DNA from: Sphingobium sp.
GTDB taxonomy: Bacteria > Pseudomonadota > Alphaproteobacteria > Sphingomonadales > Sphingomonadaceae
Direction of reading: 5' to 3'
DNA: 64,000 bases
Assembly: GCA_017744605.1 (NCBI GenBank)
Contig: JAGIAZ010000008.1
Location: 138,517 to 202,516 of the forward strand
Position numbers and translations under genes: made by a program. Positions within the stretch are counted from its first letter, which is position 1, and each line of letters begins with the position of its first letter. The notes under the pieces were generated by a model, which was not told the origin of the DNA, made no database searches, and saw nothing but the letters and a program-made list of their open reading frames with translations. Below, piece by piece: positions 28,730 to 37,963 of the stretch.

Positions 28730-28765
28730 CCAGGTGGACGATGGGGACTGGATTGGTCCACCTGG
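28730..28765. promoter_or_regulatory. Inverted repeat upstream of the Gre-family gene
   Basis: CCAGGTGGAC (28730-28739) and GTCCACCTGG (28756-28765) are perfect inverted 10-mers with 16 nt between. They lie about 140 bp upstream of the Gre-type start, in a 276-bp gap that holds no convincing gene. Possible operator or part of the repeat below. Confidence 0.35.
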
Positions 28766-28829
28766 CCGCTTCGGTATAGGGGGCCAATTCATAAGCAGGC
28801 CTTCCCAAATTTGGTTAGGGATTACCTCC

Positions 28830-28856
28830 GACCTGCGGATCATCGATCCGCAGGTC
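28830..28856 (-). terminator. Perfect 12-bp hairpin after the aldehyde dehydrogenase gene
   Basis: GACCTGCGGATC (28830-28841) and GATCCGCAGGTC (28845-28856) form a perfect stem with a 3-nt loop, 12 bp beyond the dehydrogenase stop. There is no T-run on either side, so it may act as an mRNA-stabilising or Rho-assisted end, or as a protein-binding palindrome. Confidence 0.45.
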
Positions 28857-28868
28857 ATGAGCGATCGG

Positions 28869-30266
28869 TCAAATAGGGAAGTGGCCCGGGAGGGTATCGA
28901 TGGTGATCCATCGCAGTTCGGTGAAGCTGTCGATGCCGGCCTTGCCGCCGAACCGGCCATAGCCTGAGGCGCCGACGCCGCCGAACGGCATCTGGGCCTC
29001 GTCGTGGACGGTGGGGCCGTTCACATGGCAGATGCCCGAGTTGATCTGGCGCGCGACCTTGAGGCCGCGGGCGATGTCCCTGGTGAACACCGAGGCGGAG
29101 AGGCCATATTGGGTGTCGTTGGCGAGGCGGATGGCGTCGGCCTCGTCCTTGGCGCGGATGACGGCCACGATGGGCCCGAAGCTCTCGTCGCTGTAGAGGC
29201 TCATGGTGCTGGTCACGCCGTCCACCACCGTGGCGGGCATCAGCACGCTGTCCGCCCTGCCGCCGGACAGGGCCTTGGCGCCCTTGGCCAGCGCGTCATC
29301 GAGCAGCGCGTTCACATGATTGACCGTCTTCTGGTCGACCACGGCGCCGAGCGGCGTCTTGCCCTCGCGCGGGTCGCCGGTCGCCATGCTCTGCGCCTTG
29401 GCCGCGAACTTCTGCGCAAAGGCATCCGCAACGGCTTCGACCACGATGATCCGCTCGGTCGACATGCAGATCTGGCCCTGGTTCATGAAGGCACCGAACG
29501 CGGCCGCCTTCACCGCCTCGTCCAGATCGGCATCCTCCAGCACCACGAGCGGCGCCTTGCCGCCCAGCTCGAGCAGGCAGGGCTTGAGATGCTCGGCCGC
29601 CCGCCGGGCGATGATGCGGCCGACCCCGGTCGATCCGGTGAAGTTGATGCGCTTCACCTCCGGCGCGTCGATCAGCGCGCCGACCACCTCGCCGGCATCG
29701 GCGGGCGCATTGGTGACGACATTGACCACGCCTTCGGGGAAGCCGGCTTCCGCAAAGGCCTCGATGATGAGCGCATGCGTGCGCGGGCAGGTCTCGCTCG
29801 CCTTGAGGATCACCGCATTGCCGCAAGCGAGCGGCACGGCGATGGCGCGCACGCCCAGGATGATCGGCGCGTTCCACGGCGCGATGCCCAGGATCACGCC
29901 GACCGGCTCCCGCAGCGCCATCGCAAGACAGCCGGGCTTGTCGGACGGAATGACCTCGCCCGCGATCTGCGTGGTGATGGCCGCCGCCTCGCGCACCATG
30001 GATGCCGCAAGGCCCAGGTTGAACAGCGCCCAGCCCTTGGTGGCGCCGATCTCGTTCATCATCGCCTCGACAAATGCGTCGGCCCGCGCCTCGAGCGCCG
30101 CTGCGGCCTTCATCAGCACCGCGCGCCGGGCATTGGGACCGGTCGCCGCCCAGGCGGGAAAGGCCCCCGCCGCTCTCGCAGCAATCGCCGCCATCTCCCC
30201 CGCACCCATCGCAGGTGCCGACGAGGCAACATCCCCCGTCAGCGGATTTCTACGCTCAAACTCCAT
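28869..30266 (-). CDS. NAD(P)-dependent aldehyde dehydrogenase (aromatic aldehyde type)
   Basis: 465 aa. 'GVILGIAPWNAPIILGVRAIAVPLACGNAVILKASE' and 'FTGSTGVGRIIARRAAEHLKPCLLELGGKAPLVVLEDADL' hold the cofactor site and general base Glu (LELGGKAP); the catalytic Cys lies in 'FMNQGQICMSTERIIV'. The overall pattern is closest to salicylaldehyde/vanillin/benzaldehyde dehydrogenases, giving aromatic acids, but this is inferred from resemblance only. ATG 30266 has GGAGAGGAC upstream. It stands alone and is divergent from the TonB receptor. Confidence 0.88.
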   Translation of the reverse strand: MEFERRNPLTGDVASSAPAMGAGEMAAIAARAAGAFPAWAATGPNARRAVLMKAAAALEARADAFVEAMMNEIGATKGWALFNLGLAASMVREAAAITTQIAGEVIPSDKPGCLAMALREPVGVILGIAPWNAPIILGVRAIAVPLACGNAVILKASETCPRTHALIIEAFAEAGFPEGVVNVVTNAPADAGEVVGALIDAPEVKRINFTGSTGVGRIIARRAAEHLKPCLLELGGKAPLVVLEDADLDEAVKAAAFGAFMNQGQICMSTERIIVVEAVADAFAQKFAAKAQSMATGDPREGKTPLGAVVDQKTVNHVNALLDDALAKGAKALSGGRADSVLMPATVVDGVTSTMSLYSDESFGPIVAVIRAKDEADAIRLANDTQYGLSASVFTRDIARGLKVARQINSGICHVNGPTVHDEAQMPFGGVGASGYGRFGGKAGIDSFTELRWITIDTLPGHFPI

Positions 30267-30722
30267 GACTGTCCTCTCCGAATGCTCATCTGATTCATCT
30301 GGCACAGGCTACCGGCTTAGATGGCCATAGTTCAAGGGCCACCGGCATATGTTTCGAAACAAGGCGTTCGACCCACAATGTGCCGAAATCGGCCCTTCAT
30401 TCATGGATTGGCCGCGCGAAGGCTTGGTCGGGCATAGCAAGGTGCCGGCCGCTTTTGGACGAGGTTTGTTCAATCCCCGATTCTGGTCGGAAGTTCCACC
30501 ACGATCAATTCGGTTCTCCAGTTTGGGCAAGGCGATCGGCCTGACCGGCGGATAAGAAGGCCTTCCAAATAGGCGTCGCGTGCTGTCTGGGTTGTCGATG
30601 CAGCCAAGAGCAGGAAATCTGCCTTTATCTTCAACACGCTACCGCAGCTAACACGGCGCGAAGTGCGCGGCCCGTTCCCTTGAGCGGCGGGCGGCGGCAT
30701 GATCGCGGCCAAGGGAGAGGAA
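30267..30722. other. Divergent intergenic region, no gene found
   Basis: 456 bp between the aldehyde dehydrogenase and TonB receptor genes. The only notable site is a 12-bp palindrome TGTTTCGAAACA at 30350-30361, 84 bp before the dehydrogenase start; palindromes this short are expected several times by chance. The part nearest the receptor ends with its ribosome site at 30713-30720. Confidence 0.4.
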
Positions 30723-33299
30723 ATGGGCATGTTTTTCAAGGGGTTCAACCAATCGCGCTTTCGTGGCGCATTGCTGACGGCGAGCGCTCTCGTCGCGGTG
30801 ACGGTCGCCGCGCCTTCGATGGCGGCCGATGAGGCAAAGGGGCAAAGTGACGAGGCGGCTGACGATACCATCGTCGTGACGGCGCAGCTGCGCGAGCAAA
30901 ATGTCCAGGACATACCTCTCTCGATCACGGCGGTGAGTGGTGCGCTGCTCGAAGCTCGCAGCCAGACGCGGCTGACAGATATCACGGCGCAATCGCCAAA
31001 CGTCATCCTGCAGCAAAACCCCGCCGGTTCCGGCAACTCGATGCGCGCATATATTCGTGGCGTGGGGCAGGCCGATCAGAGCCCGTCTGTGGAGCCGGGT
31101 GTCGGCATCTATATTGACGATATTTACTTCGGGTCCGTGACCGCGTCCTCGTTCGATTTGAGCGATATTGATCGTGTCGAGGTGCTCCGTGGGCCGCAGG
31201 GCACTTTGGCGGGCATGAACTCCGAGGGGGGCGCCGTCAAAGTCTACTCGAAGAAGCCGGAGGGTTCAGGAGGCTTTGTCGAGCTGACCGGGGGCTCTCT
31301 TAATCGGCGTGACGTCAAGGCCAGCGCGGACTTCACGGTTGTCCCCGACGCCGTCTTTGCTCGCATTACCGGCGTGACGCGCAACCGCGACGGCTATGTG
31401 ACCCGCTACGATTATGCATGCCTCAATCCTGGCGACCCCTATGTTCAGCCGGGGACGAGCGTCGTGGAGCCTGGCGCTGCCGCCATTCCCCGCCTTGCGA
31501 GCGGCAATCATTGCGCGCTCGGTACGCTGGGCGACCAAAAAATGTATGCGCTACGCGGTTCGCTGCGGATCGCTCCGGTCGGCAGTCCGCTCGAAATCAA
31601 TATCAGCGGCGATTATACGAGCGACCGTTCCGCCACCCAGGCGTCCGTCCTGCTTGCAAGTGCCGAGCTGACGGGGCGTCAGAATAACAGCGTTCCCTAT
31701 CAGGGCGTGCCGTTCGACAATCGGTTCGTGACTTACGGACAATATCGCCGGGCGAACGCGGTCCTGAACGACCCCTATGCCAGCTATGCGAGCTTTTATG
31801 ATCCGGGCGTCACTTATGGCGCTGCGACAACCTCCGCAACAGGCGGGCCGGGCACGGCAGGGGCACCCAATGGCCCTGTATTTTCGCAGCCTGCCGGCAT
31901 GGTCGATGGCTGGGGAGTTTCGGCGACCATCGATTACAAGCTCGGAGATCATCTGGCGCTCAAGTCAATTACCGGATACCGCCACTATTTGTCCACGAGT
32001 TCAGACGACAATGATAACTCGCCGGTCGCGTTCATTGGCGGTGCGTATAGCTATTTCACGCACAATCAATTTAGCGAAGAAGTGAGGCTCTCAGGTAATC
32101 TTATCGAGAATGTCGTTCATTTCACGGTCGGGGGCATCTACTATCGCGACGATACGCGCTACGACGGCCGCATTCACACCCCATTTTCCGGTTTCGGCGA
32201 ATATGCCGTCTTCCCTTGCGGCGGAGCCCTGCCAGCGTGCGTGATCGCGAAGCCTACCTTCTCCTTCATCAACGACGATACGGCCCATCTTCAAACCTAT
32301 GCGGGCTTCGGCAATATCGGCTGGAACGTGACGGACGCGCTGACGCTCGAAGGCGGCATTCGCGTCACGCACGAGCAGAAGGACTATCATTATGCTCGCT
32401 TGAACCCGGATGGAAAGAGCGACTATTTGCCGCTCAGCAATCCCTCCAATCCGCTGACTGGGCAGGTCGGCACCTATAAGGGAACGATCACGGATTATCG
32501 TGCGGTAGCGTCTTACAGATTCTCCCGCGATTTGATGGTTTATGCTCAGTTCTCGACAGGCTTCAAAGGTGGCGGCGTCGCCCCCCGCCCCTATGACTAT
32601 CGACAGATCCGCCCATTCGGGCCGGAAAAGCTGCGTGCCTATGAAGTCGGTTTCAAGAGCGACTTCTTCGATCGCCGCCTGCGCCTGAATGGCGATGTGT
32701 TCCTGATGGACTATATTGGTTATCAGGGCGTGCCGAATATCTGCCTGGATTCGAACGGCAATCAGCTGCCGGCCAATCAGGGCGGGGTTCCCGGCTTGTG
32801 CGGCCAGTATCTCAACATTGGCAATGCACGGGTTAAGGGCTTCGAGCTGGAGGCCACGATCAAACCCGTTGACGGTTTGACCATCGATGGGGCGCTCAGC
32901 CTGACCGATTTCAAGTTCACGTCGATCAACTATCCGACGACTTCGATCGTTGTGGGCGCTTCGCGGCCCGGGATCGGAGACTGGAAATGGAGTGCGGGAG
33001 TCCAATATCAGGCCGACCTGGGCGACTTGGGCAAGCTCACGCCGCGTTTGGACGTTTCCTATACCTCCGGTTACTGCGGCGACTTCACATGTACGCCGAT
33101 CGCCATCGTCGGCAGCTACACGCTGGCGAATGCGCGGCTGACATATGAGACGGCCAACAAGGACTGGTCGGTCGCTCTCGAGGTGACCAACCTTTTCAAC
33201 AAGCTGTATTATCTGAACAAGTTTACGAACGCATGGTATGCCAGCGCGCAGCCGGGAATGCCGCGTCAATGGGCGGTAAGCGTTCGTCGCCGGTTCTGA
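30723..33299 (+). CDS. TonB-dependent receptor
   Basis: 858 aa. Signal peptide (about 1-35), TonB-box-like 'DDTIVVTAQLREQNVQDIPLSITAV', plug domain ('LTDITAQSPNVILQQN', 'VGIYIDDIYFGS', 'IDRVEVLRGPQGTLAGMNSEGGAV') and a 22-strand barrel ending in phenylalanine ('QWAVSVRRRF'), the outer-membrane insertion signal. Outer-membrane active importer for an unknown ligand; this SphA/oar-like class is abundant in sphingomonads. ATG 30723 with GGGAGAGG; an ATG two codons later (30729) is equally possible. A terminator and an AraC regulator follow. Confidence 0.93.
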   Translation: MGMFFKGFNQSRFRGALLTASALVAVTVAAPSMAADEAKGQSDEAADDTIVVTAQLREQNVQDIPLSITAVSGALLEARSQTRLTDITAQSPNVILQQNPAGSGNSMRAYIRGVGQADQSPSVEPGVGIYIDDIYFGSVTASSFDLSDIDRVEVLRGPQGTLAGMNSEGGAVKVYSKKPEGSGGFVELTGGSLNRRDVKASADFTVVPDAVFARITGVTRNRDGYVTRYDYACLNPGDPYVQPGTSVVEPGAAAIPRLASGNHCALGTLGDQKMYALRGSLRIAPVGSPLEINISGDYTSDRSATQASVLLASAELTGRQNNSVPYQGVPFDNRFVTYGQYRRANAVLNDPYASYASFYDPGVTYGAATTSATGGPGTAGAPNGPVFSQPAGMVDGWGVSATIDYKLGDHLALKSITGYRHYLSTSSDDNDNSPVAFIGGAYSYFTHNQFSEEVRLSGNLIENVVHFTVGGIYYRDDTRYDGRIHTPFSGFGEYAVFPCGGALPACVIAKPTFSFINDDTAHLQTYAGFGNIGWNVTDALTLEGGIRVTHEQKDYHYARLNPDGKSDYLPLSNPSNPLTGQVGTYKGTITDYRAVASYRFSRDLMVYAQFSTGFKGGGVAPRPYDYRQIRPFGPEKLRAYEVGFKSDFFDRRLRLNGDVFLMDYIGYQGVPNICLDSNGNQLPANQGGVPGLCGQYLNIGNARVKGFELEATIKPVDGLTIDGALSLTDFKFTSINYPTTSIVVGASRPGIGDWKWSAGVQYQADLGDLGKLTPRLDVSYTSGYCGDFTCTPIAIVGSYTLANARLTYETANKDWSVALEVTNLFNKLYYLNKFTNAWYASAQPGMPRQWAVSVRRRF

Positions 33300-33320
33300 C
33301 CTCGCGACGTCTCCTCACTG

Positions 33321-33349
33321 GCGGGAGGGGGCGACCTCTCCCGCTTTTT
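33321..33349 (+). terminator. Rho-independent terminator after the TonB receptor
   Basis: GCGGGAG (33321-33327) pairs with CTCCCGC (33338-33344) and is followed by TTTTTC. It is 22 bp after the stop codon. Confidence 0.75.
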
Positions 33350-33481
33350 CTTCGGCGGGTTCGGGGCCATATCGCGCTTGTCCGCGCCTCGTCGTGGGTA
33401 CGGTCCTCTTTTCAATCGAGTCGGCCTGGACTATCGATGGGGCAGCTCGCTCGCCGGGAAGGAGGCTGTCATCTGGGCCCC

Positions 33482-34426
33482 ATGAGTTCTCAACGATCAT
33501 ACCCGCATCTGGATCTGTGCGAGGTTGAGCACGAGCAACGTCTCCTGACATGGAATTTTGCTGCACGGAGCATAGCGCCCGGCCTTTCCGTCAGGATGGT
33601 TTCCGGAACGCCTACTCGAGGGTCGCTTGAGCGCGAACAAGTGGGAACGGGCCAGCTGATTTATATCCAGTCTGCTCCGGCGAACGTCACCTATCGCCCT
33701 TCAAAATATGCGGAAGGAAGCACGTCCTATTTCTCGCTGATGTTCCAGCGCAGGGGATCGATCCTTGCCAATCAGTCGCACAAGACGAGTGCGTTGTGCG
33801 AAGGGGATATTTGGCTCATCGACGAGTCGAAAGCCTTTAGTTTGAACGCGGACGGTTCCACGGATCTTCTGCTGCTTCGGCTGCCCCGACTAGCGGTCAT
33901 TGGCCGATATCCGCAGTTTCAGCGGCTGGAAGCCACTGTTCTGTCAGCGCGAGAAACCGGGACGCGACTTCTTGCCGACACTTTGACGCACCTTGCGGAG
34001 GGCGTCTCCCAGCTTTGCGAAGTCCAACGCGCGGCGATGATGAACGCGATCGTCCAGATGCTCGGCGTTGCTGAGCCGAGCCTGGCGCCGGAATTCAGCA
34101 TGGATTGGCGCATTCGCCGCGCCATCGACTTTATCGAACTGAATTTGTCGGTCCCGGGATTGACGGCCGAAGCCATAGCGCAGGATCAGCGGATCAGCCG
34201 GAGGCGGCTCGACCAGCTCATGCAGAAGGCGTTTGGACAGTCCATTGCAGGCTATCTCTGGAAGCGTCGTTTGGACCGGGCGGCGACGGATCTTCAGGAG
34301 TTGCCGAAAGCGGACATGTCGATTGCGCAGGTCGCGTTCGCCAATGGCTTTGAAGATGCCGCACATTTCACGCGGGCGTTCAAGAAGCGTTTTTCAATGA
34401 CGCCGGGCAATTGGCGCACGCCCTGA
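33482..34426 (+). CDS. AraC family transcriptional regulator
   Basis: 314 aa. The N-terminal half is an AraC_binding_2-like sensor ('LTWNFAARSIAPGLSVRMVSG', 'FSLMFQRRGSILANQSHKTSALCEGDIWLID'). The C-terminal 100 residues hold two helix-turn-helix motifs ('LTAEAIAQDQRISRRRLDQLM' and 'SIAQVAFANGFEDAAHFTRAFKKRFSMTPGNWR'). ATG 33482 is chosen by alignment sense; GGAGG lies rather far upstream (about 16 nt), and an in-frame ATG at 33437 is an alternative. It lies directly after the TonB receptor and is a plausible regulator of it. Confidence 0.85.
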   Translation: MSSQRSYPHLDLCEVEHEQRLLTWNFAARSIAPGLSVRMVSGTPTRGSLEREQVGTGQLIYIQSAPANVTYRPSKYAEGSTSYFSLMFQRRGSILANQSHKTSALCEGDIWLIDESKAFSLNADGSTDLLLLRLPRLAVIGRYPQFQRLEATVLSARETGTRLLADTLTHLAEGVSQLCEVQRAAMMNAIVQMLGVAEPSLAPEFSMDWRIRRAIDFIELNLSVPGLTAEAIAQDQRISRRRLDQLMQKAFGQSIAGYLWKRRLDRAATDLQELPKADMSIAQVAFANGFEDAAHFTRAFKKRFSMTPGNWRTP

Positions 34427-34665
34427 GTTGTGGTTTGCCGCGGCGCCGGCACGCCGCTGCAGGAGAGTGGCCTAAGATCGGCCATCTCGTCGGCGGCTCC
34501 CAGCCGACCTACCCGCCATCGCAGGACTGAAGATCACTTTCCGCCGACATCTCGGATATTCTCAGCCAGAAAGACAACCTCCGGAAGCGGCCATTCACGC
34601 TCGGGTCAGCTATGCCCGCATATGGTTCCGTTCGTCACATCCACGCCATCCTAAGGAGGCGGCCG

Positions 34666-36156
34666 ATGAGAGGTTCGAGATTGACCATCGTTACGATGCT
34701 GCTCTCGTCGGCGGCATCGGCAGCCGGTTCCGCGCAGTTTTCCACAACGCAGATGGCGCAGATCAATCGCAGCAGCTGGGGGATCGATCTGGCTGCGCTG
34801 CAGACCGGTTCGTCCGCAAAGACCGTCATGGCCGGGCCCGATTCAAGCCTGCCAGCCGCCGCCGCGGCTCAGATCGCGCAGATGCGGATCGTGCGCGAGC
34901 CGATGGCGCAGCTCGTCGTCGAAATGGATGCGCAAAGCCGGGCCGCGAACAAGCTCACCGATCCGGACGCGAAGAAAGCCGCCCAACAGGCTTATCAGCA
35001 AGGCATGAACGATCTCAATCGCGAGGCGGCGACCCGCTCGTTGCTGCGCGACCTCTATTCGCCCGCCCAGCTTCAGGAGCAGATGAGCTGGTTCTGGTTC
35101 AACCATTTCAATGTCCACGCCAACAAGCGCGACATCCGGGCGATGGTCGGCGATTATGAGGATGTGATCCGCGCCCATGCGCTCGGCAAGTTCCGCGACC
35201 TGCTGGAAGCAACGCTGCGCCATCCCGCCATGTTGCGCTATCTCGATAACGACCAGAATGCCGCCGGCCGCATCAACGAAAATTATGCGCGCGAGATCAT
35301 GGAGCTGCATTCGATGGGCGTCGGATCGGGCTATAGCCAGGCGGACGTGCAGGAACTGGCGCGTATTCTGACCGGCGTCGGTGTCAGCCTGAAGCCTGAC
35401 AATCCGAAGCTGAAGCCGGAATGGCAGCCGCTTTACATCCGTGCCGGCCTGTTCGAGTTCAATCCGGCTCGCCACGATTTCGGCGCCAAGCAATTTCTCG
35501 GCCACCGGATCGGCGGTTCGGGCTTTCATGAGGTCGAGCAGGCGCTCGATCTCATCGCGGCTTCGCCTGCGACCGCGCGCCATGTGTCGACGCAGATCGC
35601 CACTTATTTCATGGGTGATAATCCGCCCGCTGCCGTCGTTGATCGCATGGCGGCGGCGTGGCAGCGGTCGAACGGGGATATTGCAACGGTGCTGCGGGCA
35701 ATGTCGGCGTCCTCCGAATATAGTGCGTCGCTTGGCCAGGCGTTCAAGGATCCGATCCATTATGTCGTCTCGGCCGTGCGTTATGCCTATGGCGATCGCG
35801 TGATCCTCAACGCCGATCCGATGATCGGCTGGCTCAACAGGATGAGCGAGGGGCTCTATAATCGCGAGACGCCGGACGGCTATCCGATGAATGCGTCGGC
35901 CTGGACCGGACCAGGGCAGATGGAGGTCCGCTTCGAGATCGCCCGCGCGATCGGCAACGGCTCGGCAGGGTTGTTCAAGCCACGCGCGGCCGGCTCGACG
36001 GAGCAGCCCGCCTTCCCGCAATTGCAGAACGCGCTTTATTTCGGCGGACTGGACCGGACATTGAGCGCCCAGACCCGTGAGGCGCTGGCGCAGGCGGTCA
36101 GCCCCCAGGAATGGAACATGCTGTTCCTGGCCTCGCCCGATTTCATGCGCCGATGA
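34666..36156 (+). CDS. DUF1800 family protein, exported
   Basis: 496 aa. Hydrophobic signal at residues 1-24. Conserved DUF1800 stretches are clear: 'LYSPAQLQEQMSWFWFNHFNVHANKRDIRAMVGDYEDVIRAHALGKFRDLLEATLRHPAMLRYLDN' and 'INENYAREIMELHSMGVGSGYSQADVQELARILTGVGV', 'RHDFGAKQFLGHRIGG'. The role of the family is unknown; it is almost always next to a DUF1501 gene, as here. ATG 34666 follows AAGGAGG at 34652-34658. The opening about 40 residues are short compared with some members. Confidence 0.9.
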   Translation: MRGSRLTIVTMLLSSAASAAGSAQFSTTQMAQINRSSWGIDLAALQTGSSAKTVMAGPDSSLPAAAAAQIAQMRIVREPMAQLVVEMDAQSRAANKLTDPDAKKAAQQAYQQGMNDLNREAATRSLLRDLYSPAQLQEQMSWFWFNHFNVHANKRDIRAMVGDYEDVIRAHALGKFRDLLEATLRHPAMLRYLDNDQNAAGRINENYAREIMELHSMGVGSGYSQADVQELARILTGVGVSLKPDNPKLKPEWQPLYIRAGLFEFNPARHDFGAKQFLGHRIGGSGFHEVEQALDLIAASPATARHVSTQIATYFMGDNPPAAVVDRMAAAWQRSNGDIATVLRAMSASSEYSASLGQAFKDPIHYVVSAVRYAYGDRVILNADPMIGWLNRMSEGLYNRETPDGYPMNASAWTGPGQMEVRFEIARAIGNGSAGLFKPRAAGSTEQPAFPQLQNALYFGGLDRTLSAQTREALAQAVSPQEWNMLFLASPDFMRR

Positions 36157-36175
36157 GCATCAAGGAGATGGTCTT

Positions 36176-37393
36176 ATGATCCTCAACCGCCGACAAATGC
36201 TCGAAGCCGCTGCGCTCGCGGTCCCGCTCCTCGCGACGGGTCGCGCCTTCGCCGCGCCCGCTGCCGGGACATCGCGCCTGCTCGTCGTGTTTCTGCGCGG
36301 GGCCTATGACGGTCTCAACATCGTCGCGCCGACGAGCAGCGACTTTTACCATGCGTCACGACCGACCATCGCGCTTGCCAGGCCCGATCCTGCCGTGTCC
36401 GACGCCGCCTTGCCGCTCGACGCGGACTGGAGCCTGCATCCGGCGCTCAAGGACAGCATCCTGCCGCTCTGGCAGGCGAAGCAGATCGCGTTCGTGCCGT
36501 TCGCGGGCACGGACGACCTCAGCCGGAGCCATTTCGAGACGCAGGACACGATCGAAATGGGCCAGCCCATTGCAGGGCATCGCGATTTCCAGTCCGGCTT
36601 CATGGGGCGCCTCGCCGCGGCGCTGGGCGCGGACAGGCCGATCTCCTTCACCGATCAGTTGCCGCTCTGTTTCCGAGGCGGGCCGACGGTGCCGAACATC
36701 GCGCTCGCCAATGCCGGGTCCAAGCCGCCGATCGATGCGCGGCAGACCGCGCTCATCAACGCGATGTACAGGGGACAGAAGGCTGGTGGCGTGGATCTGG
36801 AGGCCGCCGTCACCCAGGGTTTTCAGGTGCGCGACACCGTGTTCCAGTCGATTGCCGATGAAATGAACAAGGCCGGTCGAGGGGCGATCAGTGCCAAGGG
36901 CTTCGAGCTGTCGGCGCGGCGCATCGGCCGCTTGATGCGCGAGCAGTATAATCTCGCCTTCGTCGATGTCGGCGGCTGGGACACGCATGTGAACCAGGGC
37001 GGCGCGCAGGGCTATCTTGCCGGGCGGATCGGCGAACTGGGCCGGGCGCTCGCTGGCTTTGCGGATGAGGTCGGGCCCGATGCCTGGCGCAGCACGACGG
37101 TCGTGGTCATTTCCGAATTCGGCCGGACCTTCCGCGAAAATGGCGACAAGGGCACCGATCATGGCCATGGCAGCGTCTATTGGGTGATGGGGGGTGGCCT
37201 GAACGGCGGACGGATCGCCGGGCCGCAGGTCAAGCTTGCCCCTGAGACATTGAACCAGGATCGCGACCTGCCGGTACTCACCGACTATCGAGCCTTGATG
37301 GGCGGACTGATCGCCCGGCAATTCGGCCTGTCTACCGATAAGGTCGCGCAGGTCTTTCCAGGCGCGAGGGCCGCAGATCTGCAGCTGCTTTAG
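36176..37393 (+). CDS. DUF1501 family protein, Tat-exported
   Basis: 405 aa. The N-terminus MILNRRQMLEAAALAVPLLATGRAFA is a twin-arginine signal. The body has 'LLVVFLRGAYDGLNIVAPTSSDFYHASRPTIAL', 'LPLDADWSLHPALKDSILPLWQAKQIAFVPFAGTDDLSRSHFETQDTIE' and 'VVVISEFGRTFRENGDKGTDHGHGSVYWVMGG', typical of DUF1501 proteins with an alkaline-phosphatase-like fold. Substrate unknown. AAGGAGATGGTCTT precedes ATG 36176, 20 bp after the DUF1800 gene, so the two form an operon and probably a pair. Confidence 0.92.
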   Translation: MILNRRQMLEAAALAVPLLATGRAFAAPAAGTSRLLVVFLRGAYDGLNIVAPTSSDFYHASRPTIALARPDPAVSDAALPLDADWSLHPALKDSILPLWQAKQIAFVPFAGTDDLSRSHFETQDTIEMGQPIAGHRDFQSGFMGRLAAALGADRPISFTDQLPLCFRGGPTVPNIALANAGSKPPIDARQTALINAMYRGQKAGGVDLEAAVTQGFQVRDTVFQSIADEMNKAGRGAISAKGFELSARRIGRLMREQYNLAFVDVGGWDTHVNQGGAQGYLAGRIGELGRALAGFADEVGPDAWRSTTVVVISEFGRTFRENGDKGTDHGHGSVYWVMGGGLNGGRIAGPQVKLAPETLNQDRDLPVLTDYRALMGGLIARQFGLSTDKVAQVFPGARAADLQLL

Positions 37394-37963
37394 CGACAAC
37401 GCAGGAAGAGGCTCCTTCGGTTTCCGCCAGCACACAACAAGAATGTTGAGGCCAGATAAGGTCGCCTTAGAACAATGGCGGAAATCCGCCAGAGGCGATT
37501 TTATTTCCGAAGAGTCGTTTCGGATTACAGCGCCTCAAGAATAGGCGCTTGTGAGATAACTCCGCCTCAAAAACGGGCCGTCAAATAAAGTTACGAAATT
37601 ACAATAATCTACGGGAACTGAAATAGGAGTGTCTAACGCCGCGAAGGACCATCATACCGGCGGCGTGAGGATTGGGTTTCGATGACGATTAAGTTGGGGT
37701 TTCTCATATGTTCCGCCTGCCGCGTGTGGGACCATGACGTCAGCCGCTGGGGTCGCTTCCAAGATCCTAACGAAGCCGTCACATACGAACTGCGGTGCAG
37801 CTTCGAGGCATATGAAGGCTCCGTCAAATAGGCAGAATTGTTCTCCGGCAGGTGCACCAGAATGTTGGCTTCCCTCACATTCAGTGAGGCTGTCGCTTCA
37901 ATCATGGCTTCACGCCGAGCCGCCTTTCGGCTAACCCGGAATGTACGGTGACATGCCACTTTC
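37394..37963. other. 570-bp gap with lower GC, no confident gene
   Basis: GC drops noticeably at 37440-37640. Small dyads are present: GGCGG-AAAT-CCGCC region at 37481-37494 and AGCGCCT/AGGCGCT at 37530-37551. A 49-codon frame at 37682-37831 (MTIKLGFLICSACRVWDHDV...) has two CxxC-like cysteines and reasonable composition but no ribosome site; I leave it as a weak candidate. The IclR promoter should lie at the right end. Confidence 0.4.

Noticed and set aside
30350..30361. Palindrome TGTTTCGAAACA as an operator
   Set aside because: Six-base half sites of this kind are expected about 16 times in 64 kb by chance, and no second copy near related genes was noticed.
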